Positions 1 to 11,369 of a stretch of 11,369 bases of DNA are shown one piece after another (within the stretch, counting starts at the first letter, position 1; each line of letters begins with the position of its first letter). Under the pieces are notes generated by a model. It searched no databases. It was given only the letters and a program-made list of their open reading frames with translations, and was not told where the DNA came from. Source of the DNA: an uncultured Collinsella sp. (GTDB lineage Bacteria > Actinomycetota > Coriobacteriia > Coriobacteriales > Coriobacteriaceae); the NCBI GenBank assembly GCA_902478865.1, contig CABSNA010000028.1, positions 1 to 11,369 on the forward strand, written 5' to 3'. Both the position numbers and the translations under genes were made by a program.

Positions 1-77
1 TCGCTGTCTGCGTCAACGGCGTTTCCTCTGGTCTCGCTCGTTCGATCCAGCAGGTCTCCGAGCAGAAGGCAGCCTAG
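1..77 (+). CDS. rplJ: 50S ribosomal protein L10, C-terminal fragment
   Basis: Only the last 24 codons are present, read from base 3 to the TAG at 75-77; the gene starts outside the window. The peptide ends NGVSSGLARSIQQVSEQKAA, matching the usual L10 C-terminus, where a Gly-Leu-Ala-Arg stretch is followed by an amphipathic helix. L10 anchors L7/L12 dimers on the ribosomal stalk through its C-terminal helix. The identity rests on this short tail plus the next gene being rplL, the standard rplJ-rplL order. The 102-base gap to rplL holds no terminator with a full U-tract, so the two are probably co-transcribed. Confidence 0.85.
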   Translation, partial: AVCVNGVSSGLARSIQQVSEQKAA

Positions 78-92
78 TCGCTGTTTTCACCC

Positions 93-161
93 GCGGCGGC
101 AACGCCGCACCCCTGGCGCATTCGCGCCGTGTTTTAACTGATCTCCGTGCATCCGCACGGA
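93..161 (+). promoter_or_regulatory. Three consecutive hairpins in the rplJ-rplL spacer
   Basis: Three perfect short stem-loops lie in a row. The first is 93-108, a 6-bp GC stem with a GCAA (GNRA) tetraloop. The second is 115-128, a 5-bp GGCGC/GCGCC stem with loop ATTC, followed by GTGTTTTAA. The third is 144-161, a 7-bp TCCGTGC/GCACGGA stem with loop ATCC. The last ends four bases before the rplL Shine-Dalgarno. The structures are seen directly. A role in adjusting L10 versus L12 output by partial termination, RNA processing or translation control is inference. Confidence 0.6.
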
Positions 162-179
162 AACCGAAAGGACTTAGAA

Positions 180-557
180 ATGGCTAAGCTTACCACCGAT
201 GAGATCATCGATGCTCTTAAGGAAATGACCCTTCTCGAGGCTTCCGAGCTCGTTAAGGCTATCGAGGACACCTTCGGCGTTTCCGCCGCTGCTCCTGCCG
301 CTGTTGTCGCCGCTCCCGCTGCTGGCGCTGCTGAGGCCGAGGAGAAGACCGAGTTTGACGTCGTGCTCGAGGGCTTCGGCGACAACAAGATCCAGGTCAT
401 CAAGGCCGTCCGTGAGCTCACCAACCTTGGCCTGAAGGAGGCCAAGGAGGTCGTCGAGGGCGCTCCCAAGGCTGTTCTCGAGGGTGCCAAGAAGGAGGAC
501 GCCGAGGCTGCCAAGGAGAAGCTCGAGGCTGCTGGCGCTGCTGTCACCCTCAAGTAA
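180..557 (+). CDS. rplL: 50S ribosomal protein L7/L12
   Basis: This encodes the 125-residue stalk protein L7/L12, which dimerises, binds L10 and recruits the translation GTPases to the ribosome. Residues 1-30 form the N-terminal dimerisation helices (MAKLTTDEIIDAL). Residues 37-58 are the flexible Ala/Pro-rich hinge. The rest is the globular C-terminal domain, with the family signature KIQVIKAVRELTNLGLKEAK and the final AAGAAVTLK. Length is typical. The ATG at 180 is preferred over a GTG at 147 in the same frame because GAAAGGA (166-172) sits 7 bases upstream and the MAKL start is canonical; the 147 start lies inside a hairpin. A strong terminator 28 bases after the stop ends the rplJL unit. 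Confidence 0.98.
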   Translation: MAKLTTDEIIDALKEMTLLEASELVKAIEDTFGVSAAAPAAVVAAPAAGAAEAEEKTEFDVVLEGFGDNKIQVIKAVRELTNLGLKEAKEVVEGAPKAVLEGAKKEDAEAAKEKLEAAGAAVTLK

Positions 558-585
558 TCAGGCTTTCTCGCCAGATTTCTTTGCA

Positions 586-618
586 GACGGGGTTCGCATT
601 GCGAGCCCCGTCTTTTTT
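586..618 (+). terminator. Intrinsic terminator after rplL
   Basis: A 12-bp stem (586-597 with 601-612, one G-U pair) with a 3-base ATT loop is followed at once by six T residues (613-618), then G and further Ts. It separates the rplJL unit from galU and rpoBC, which is unlike the read-through arrangement of Escherichia coli. Confidence 0.93.
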
Positions 619-696
619 GTTTTTCGGTTCCTCGACATCGGTTGCTCAAACTGCCATGTTCTGTGATTTGCGTCGCAACGGGTGCCCTGCCGTTGG

Positions 697-730
697 GCAA
701 TAAAATTGCACCATTCGAGCAATAATTTGC
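697..730 (+). promoter_or_regulatory. Two spaced palindromes upstream of galU, possible operator pair
   Basis: GCAATAAAATTGC (697-709) and GCAATAATTTGC (719-730) are similar inverted repeats starting 22 bases apart, about two helical turns. A further palindrome, TTGCGTCGCAA, lies at 668-678. They precede the candidate galU promoter. The repeats are seen directly; binding by a regulator is inference and no protein is proposed. The rest of the 619-871 gap holds only the promoter candidate and the leader hairpins listed separately. Confidence 0.35.
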
Positions 731-747
731 GTTGACCTGCTGAAGAA

Positions 748-775
748 TTGTCTCTGCCTTGTAGCGACATATAGT
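748..775 (+). promoter_or_regulatory. Candidate galU promoter
   Basis: TTGTCT (748-753, 4 of 6 to TTGACA) and TATAGT (770-775, 5 of 6 to TATAAT) are separated by 16 bases, predicting a start near 782 and a leader of about 90 bases. A better -35 match, TTGACC at 732-737, has no acceptable -10 at 16-18 bases. A promoter is expected here because the preceding terminator isolates galU. Confidence 0.45.
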
Positions 776-811
776 TCTAGCGGTAAGATGCTTGGGTATC
801 GCAATTTGGTC

Positions 812-849
812 TGCGGCTGTGCGCCGCACGCACGGGGCGCTTTTGCGCC
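812..849 (+). promoter_or_regulatory. Two leader hairpins before the galU ribosome binding site
   Basis: Stem TGCGGC/GCCGCA (812-828, loop TGTGC) is followed seven bases later by stem GGCGC/GCGCC (836-849, loop TTTT). The GAAAGGA Shine-Dalgarno (853-859) starts three bases further on. The arrangement and part of the sequence resemble the first two hairpins before rplL. There is no U-tract after the second stem, so it is not an intrinsic terminator. Confidence 0.5.
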
Positions 850-871
850 TGCGAAAGGATCTTTGAATAAC

Positions 872-1780
872 ATGAAGGCAATCATCCCCGCCGCCGGTCT
901 TGGCACGCGTTTTCTGCCTGGCACTAAGTGCACGCCCAAAGAGATGCTGCCGGTGCTCGACAAGCCGGTCATCCAGTATGTCGTCGAGGAGGCACTCGAC
1001 CCCGAGGAGGTCGACGACGCCATCATCGTTACTTCTCCCGGTAAGCCCGAGCTGCTGAGCTACTTCCAGCCCGATCGCTCGCTCGAGAATCTGCTGCGCG
1101 AGCGCGGTAAGGATGCTTACGCCGATGCTGTTGCCCACGCAGGCGGCATGCCGGTCGACTTCCGTTATCAGTACGAGCCCAAGGGCCTCGGTCATGCCAT
1201 TCGCTCTGCTGCCGACGCCGTGGCAGGGGAGAACTTCCTGGTTCTTCTGGGCGACTACGTTGTGCCTAACCGCGACATCTGCGACAAGATGCTCGCCGTT
1301 TCTAAGGAGCACGGTGGCGCTTCGGTTATCGCCGTCGCCGCTTGCTCGCCCGAGGAAGTCAGCCGCTACGGCGTTATCGCCGGCGAGCGCGTCGGTTCGC
1401 TCGAGGGCGCCGAGGACGTTGCCGATGCCGAGCCCGGTGCTGTCTGGCGCATCGGCGGTCTGGTCGAGAAGCCCGCTCCCGAGGCAGCTCCGTCCAACCT
1501 GTACATCGTCGGTCGCTACCTGCTGAGCCCGCTGGTCATGGACCTGCTGGCAGATCAGCAGGCCGGCAAGGGCGGCGAGATCCAGCTCACCGACGCCATG
1601 GCCCGTTCGCTCGACCGCGAGGCCATGTATGCTGTCGTCATCGACCCGCTGTCGGGCTACGACACCGGTACTCCCTCTGGCTGGATGGCCACCAACGCCC
1701 TCATGGCTGCAAGCGACCCCCGCTTTGCCAGCGCCTTCTGGGACGCCATCGACGAGCGCGGCGGATTGATGCGCAAGTAA
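872..1780 (+). CDS. galU: UTP--glucose-1-phosphate uridylyltransferase
   Basis: The 302-residue product is predicted to make UDP-glucose from UTP and glucose 1-phosphate in the cytoplasm, feeding cell-envelope polysaccharide, glycolipid and galactose metabolism. The nucleotidyltransferase signature GLGTRFLPGTK is at residues 9-19 and PKEMLP at 22-27. Further family motifs are GLGHAI (105-110), LLGDYVV (125-131), SRYGVI (164-169), VEKP (198-201), GGEIQLTDA (234-242) and YDTGTPSGW (263-271). Length equals that of E. coli GalU. The ATG at 872 is chosen because homologues start at MKAIIPAAG and GAAAGGA lies upstream, though 12 bases away, which is rather far. A longer start at 788 would add 28 unrelated residues encoded by the leader hairpins. 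LLGDY replaces the LLGDD seen in many Gram-positive enzymes. Terminators flank the gene, so it is its own unit. Confidence 0.93.
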   Translation: MKAIIPAAGLGTRFLPGTKCTPKEMLPVLDKPVIQYVVEEALDPEEVDDAIIVTSPGKPELLSYFQPDRSLENLLRERGKDAYADAVAHAGGMPVDFRYQYEPKGLGHAIRSAADAVAGENFLVLLGDYVVPNRDICDKMLAVSKEHGGASVIAVAACSPEEVSRYGVIAGERVGSLEGAEDVADAEPGAVWRIGGLVEKPAPEAAPSNLYIVGRYLLSPLVMDLLADQQAGKGGEIQLTDAMARSLDREAMYAVVIDPLSGYDTGTPSGWMATNALMAASDPRFASAFWDAIDERGGLMRK

Positions 1781-1800
1781 GCCTTCGGGCATCGACATTT

Positions 1801-1833
1801 ACGGGCGCGGACTTCGGTTCGCGCCCGTTTTTT
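1801..1833 (+). terminator. Intrinsic terminator after galU
   Basis: A 12-bp, GC-rich stem (1801-1812 with 1817-1828, one G-U pair) closes on a very stable C(TTCG)G tetraloop and runs into T residues 1828-1833. It begins 20 bases after the galU stop and insulates rpoB. Confidence 0.93.
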
Positions 1834-1875
1834 ATAAGAGCTGCGATTGCCGGCTCTCTGTTCACAGAAAATATA

Positions 1876-1889
1876 TGAACAGATGTTCG
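1876..1889. promoter_or_regulatory. SOS-box-like palindrome (possible LexA site)
   Basis: TGAACAGATGTTCG contains GAAC-N4-GTTC. The spacer AGAT fits the RNRY of the Bacillus LexA consensus CGAACRNRYGTTYC, with mismatches only at the outermost positions. It also resembles the actinobacterial GAAC-N4-GTTC boxes. A third half-site, GTTC, lies at 1860-1863, and CTGTTCA (1858-1864) mirrors TGAACAG (1876-1882). The site is about 80 bases upstream of the rpoB -35. The sequence match is direct; LexA binding is inference. Apart from this, I see nothing between 1834 and 1966. Confidence 0.35.
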
Positions 1890-1966
1890 ATGCACACCTA
1901 TCTACCTGCACCTTTTCTGTCGAAAAACTTTGCTACTCCAAAAACTCAATCGCGTCAAGGCTTTTC

Positions 1967-1994
1967 TTGCCCAACGGTCGGTACCTGATAAACT
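1967..1994 (+). promoter_or_regulatory. Candidate rpoBC promoter with extended -10
   Basis: TTGCCC (1967-1972) and TAAACT (1989-1994) are 16 bases apart, and TGA immediately before the hexamer gives an extended -10 (TGN). The predicted start is near 2001, giving a leader of about 67 bases. A promoter is required here because a strong terminator precedes it and rpoB is essential. The exact choice of hexamers is by eye. Confidence 0.55.
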
Positions 1995-2010
1995 ATTAGG
2001 TTGCGATAAC

Positions 2011-2058
2011 TGGCGAAGCTATGCCTCGCCAACCCACCGAGCATTTCCGTGAAGGAGG
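2011..2058 (+). promoter_or_regulatory. rpoB leader hairpin and Shine-Dalgarno
   Basis: The predicted leader contains a 6-bp stem TGGCGA/TCGCCA (2011-2016 with 2026-2031) whose loop can form a further small GC stem. AAGGAGG, an ideal ribosome binding site, follows at 2052-2058, nine bases before the GTG that it selects. The hairpin does not cover the binding site. Whether it takes part in regulation is unknown. Confidence 0.55.
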
Positions 2059-2067
2059 AAAAACCTG

Positions 2068-5559
<3,492 letters not shown>

Positions 5560-5565
5560 TTGACT

Positions 5566-10041
<4,476 letters not shown>

Positions 10042-10068
10042 TTTCCAAGTACGTTAACCGTCCTTCCA

Positions 10069-10104
10069 AAGACCCGTTTCCCAACAGGGAAGCGGGTCTT
10101 TTTT
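10069..10104 (+). terminator. Intrinsic terminator after rpoC
   Basis: A 14-bp stem (10069-10082 with 10087-10100, one G-U pair, loop AACA) merges into a run of six T residues (10099-10104). It starts 28 bases after the rpoC stop and ends the rpoBC unit. Confidence 0.94.
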
Positions 10105-10112
10105 GTTGAAGA

Positions 10113-10151
10113 AAACCTGCCAAAAAGGGACAGGTTTATTTTGGTAGGTTT
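10113..10151 (+). repeat. Nested inverted repeat between rpoC and the sigma gene
   Basis: AAACCTGCCAAAA (10113-10125) can pair with TTTTGGTAGGTTT (10139-10151) over 13 bases with one G-U pair. The same left arm can instead pair with CAGGTTT (10131-10137) as a 7-bp stem, so the two foldings exclude each other. The long form runs into TTTTT (10149-10153) and could act as a weak terminator. It may be a copy of a dispersed intergenic element; that is inference and cannot be tested from one window. Confidence 0.5.
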
Positions 10152-10165
10152 TTCCTGCTTGAATT

Positions 10166-10192
10166 TGAAACATTCCGTTCGGTCAAAGCGTA
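10166..10192 (+). promoter_or_regulatory. ECF-type promoter before the sigma gene
   Basis: TGAAAC (10166-10171), a 17-base spacer and CGTA (10189-10192, within CGTATCTA) closely match the promoter class read by Bacillus ECF sigma factors such as SigW and SigV (TGAAAC-N16-CGTA). The predicted start is near 10199, about 44 bases before the sigma start codon. The position suggests that the sigma factor transcribes its own operon. Confidence 0.6.
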
Positions 10193-10232
10193 TCTATGGT
10201 GAGGGCCTCAGCAAGAAACATCAGCATCACCG

Positions 10233-10241
10233 GGAGGTGAT
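10233..10241 (+). promoter_or_regulatory. Shine-Dalgarno fixing the sigma-gene start
   Basis: GGAGGTGAT is a near-complete complement of the 16S 3' end. Its GGAGG core ends five bases before the ATG at 10243. It rules out the longer in-frame reading from 10141, which would begin inside the inverted repeat and cross the ECF promoter. Confidence 0.8.
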
Positions 10242-10242
10242 T

Positions 10243-10758
10243 ATGGAAGAACAAGCTTTTAGACAGGCGGTTGAAGATCACAGGGATGTCGTGTTTCGAA
10301 TCGCATTGACGTACCTGCGCGATCGTGCCGATGCCGACGATATTGCCCAAGATGTCTTTCTTAAGCTGCTTAAAAGCGATGGACATTTTGAGAGTTGGGA
10401 GCATCTTCGCCGCTGGCTTATCCGGGTCACGATCAATGAATGCAAATCGCTCTTTCGAAAGCCGTGGAGGCGCGTGGAGGATATTGAGAACCTGGCCGGT
10501 TCGCTATCGGTAGCGCAGGATGAGACCAGGGCTGTCCTGTCGGACGTTATGCGACTTCCGGAACGATTCCGTATCCCCATCGTGCTCTATTACTATCTGG
10601 GCTTTTCGACCTCAGAGATTGCCGAGTTGTTGCATGTACCAGCCGCGACCGTTCGAACGCGTTTAGCTCGTGGTCGATCGAAGCTCAAATTCATCCTAGA
10701 GGAGGGCGACCGTGAAATCCAACCAAATCAAGCAGGCCTTCGAGTCCATCCAAGCTGA
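10243..10758 (+). CDS. ECF-family RNA polymerase sigma factor
   Basis: The 171-residue product has only sigma regions 2 and 4, the ECF layout. Region 2 spans about residues 5-75, with the core-binding DADDIAQDVF motif at 30-39 and the -10-reading segment RRWLIRVTINECKSLFRK at 56-73. After a short linker, region 4 begins near residue 97 (MRLPERFRIPIVLYYYLGFS), followed by the helix-turn-helix STSEIAELLHVPAATVRTRL at 122-141. It would direct RNA polymerase to stress-type promoters and be held inactive by the membrane protein encoded downstream. An ECF-type promoter precedes it, pointing to autoregulation. The last 47 bases overlap the next gene, and the tail after about residue 155 looks non-conserved. 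Codon use is less GC-rich than in rpoBC. The exact ECF subgroup and inducing signal cannot be read from the sequence. Confidence 0.9.
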   Translation: MEEQAFRQAVEDHRDVVFRIALTYLRDRADADDIAQDVFLKLLKSDGHFESWEHLRRWLIRVTINECKSLFRKPWRRVEDIENLAGSLSVAQDETRAVLSDVMRLPERFRIPIVLYYYLGFSTSEIAELLHVPAATVRTRLARGRSKLKFILEEGDREIQPNQAGLRVHPS

Positions 10759-11322
10759 TAGCAATCTTGCAGATCGCGTCCTTAATACCGCTGCGGGTGA
10801 GCCGCTTCATCGAAAGGGCCACGCGAAGTCTCTCTATGTTGCCGTAATCGGATGTCTCGCCGGAGTGTTGGCGACCGGAGGGGTCGCCTACGCCGTTATC
10901 AATTCCAGCTATTTTGCCTCAGCCTGGGGAAACCACGGCAATGGGGATTCCATTACCTGGACCAACGGCGGCTCATCGGGGGCTAAATACACCTACACCA
11001 GAGAGTTTGGTGACGGCATTGCGCCCCAAAGCCTGGAGGGTGCAGTCCAGAAGGTTAATCTGTCCGTCGAGGGTAACGGCTATACGCTTGATATCCATGA
11101 GATGGCTATCGATAAAAACGGTTGCGGTGCCGTGACGTTTACGCTGTCCAATCCAAATGGCGTTAACTACTACAAGCCGGCAGCAGAGACGGGCGAACTT
11201 GTTCTCTATGGTGAAGAAGAACAAGGCATCGGCACGCCCAGCATGAACTTCGGCGAGGAATGGGCTGACACACGCCGCACCATTGATAAGGACACATCAA
11301 GCGATACTGTCATTAATGGCAC
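10712..11322 (+). CDS. Probable membrane anti-sigma factor (DUF4179-like), 3' end missing
   Basis: A GTG start at 10712 has AGGAGG (10700-10705) six bases upstream and overlaps the end of the sigma gene by 47 bases in another frame, so translation is probably coupled. About 203 genuine codons are present. Residues 1-40 are cytoplasmic, polar and helix-prone (IKQAFESIQADSNLADRVLN), as in anti-sigma N-termini that clamp the sigma factor. Residues 41-63 form one transmembrane helix (LYVAVIGCLAGVLATGGVAY). The rest is an extracytoplasmic domain rich in Gly, Asn and Thr. VNLSVEGNGYTLDIHEMAID (115-134) recalls the DUF4179 family that often accompanies ECF sigma genes in Gram-positives. Position and topology support an anti-sigma role; the family name is tentative. 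The reading frame continues to 11369, but everything after 11322 is adapter, so the real C-terminus is unknown. Confidence 0.7.
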
Positions 11323-11369
11323 CTGTCTCTTATACACATCTCCGAGCCCACGAGACGCTCATGAATCTC
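11323..11369. other. Illumina Nextera adapter left at the contig end
   Basis: CTGTCTCTTATACACATCT (11323-11341) is the 19-base Tn5 mosaic end. CCGAGCCCACGAGAC (11342-11356) is the Nextera read-2 adapter. GCTCATGA (11357-11364) fits an 8-base i7 index (N714 as I recall it), and ATCTC (11365-11369) is the start of the P7 flow-cell sequence. These parts are in exactly the order of library read-through. This is a sequencing artefact, not a mobile element, and the genomic sequence ends at about 11322. Confidence 0.98.

Noticed and set aside
732..760. TTGACC (732-737) as the galU -35
   Set aside because: No acceptable -10 hexamer occurs 16-18 bases downstream (TGCCTT and its neighbours are poor); TTGTCT/TATAGT fits better.
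788..871. Longer N-terminus for GalU
   Set aside because: The extra 28 residues are encoded by the leader hairpins, are rich in Cys, Ala and Arg with no family similarity, and have no binding site before 788; the ATG at 872 gives the canonical start and length.
134..1798. A 554-codon open frame on the - strand opposite rplL and galU
   Set aside because: It crosses two genes, a promoter region and a terminator, resembles no family I know and has the same antisense codon-bias signature.
1875..1988. A 37-codon frame starting at an ATG inside the SOS-like palindrome, upstream of rpoB
   Set aside because: There is no Shine-Dalgarno, the composition is not gene-like, and it runs through the rpoB -35 into the extended -10.
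10141..10242. Longer N-terminus for the sigma factor
   Set aside because: It would begin inside an inverted repeat and cover the ECF promoter, while an excellent binding site points to the ATG at 10243.
11323..11341. Transposon end (Tn5 mosaic end) as a mobile element
   Set aside because: The mosaic end is directly followed by Nextera adapter, index and P7 sequence, so it is a library artefact and not a genomic insertion.

Overview
The window is a high-GC stretch of a bacterial chromosome carrying core transcription and translation genes, all on the + strand. Protein sequences, GC-rich codon use and an actinobacterial-type beta' subunit suggest an actinomycetote. The extra-long beta', the sigma/anti-sigma pair and general resemblance point to class Coriobacteriia, perhaps Collinsella or a relative. 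This assignment is from memory of the protein families, not from a search.

Layout: (1) 1-77 is the 3' end of rplJ (ribosomal protein L10). A spacer with three consecutive hairpins follows, then rplL (L7/L12, 180-557) and a strong intrinsic terminator (586-618). (2) galU (UDP-glucose pyrophosphorylase, 872-1780) stands alone. It has its own promoter-like region, two palindromes upstream, two leader hairpins and its own terminator (1801-1833). (3) A 234-bp gap holds an SOS-box-like palindrome and an extended -10 promoter driving rpoB (2068-5559) and the tightly coupled rpoC (5566-10041), which ends in another strong terminator (10069-10104). The familiar rplJL-rpoBC cluster is therefore split into three transcription units with galU in the middle. 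(4) After an inverted-repeat element comes an ECF-type sigma gene (10243-10758) with an ECF-like promoter in front. An overlapping gene for a single-pass membrane protein, the probable anti-sigma factor, is cut off at 11322. (5) Bases 11323-11369 are not genomic: they match Illumina Nextera adapter, index and the start of P7.

The main biological surprise is in RNA polymerase. Beta' carries about 230 residues beyond the usual end, including a segment that aligns without gaps to the C-terminal DNA-binding domain of the alpha subunit and keeps most of its DNA-contact residues. Beta has an unrelated, 8-residue longer segment in place of the near-universal fork-loop-2 sequence. The beta' region just after the trigger loop also departs from a normally invariant motif. 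Together these suggest a lineage-specific remodelling of the enzyme around downstream DNA and upstream promoter contacts.
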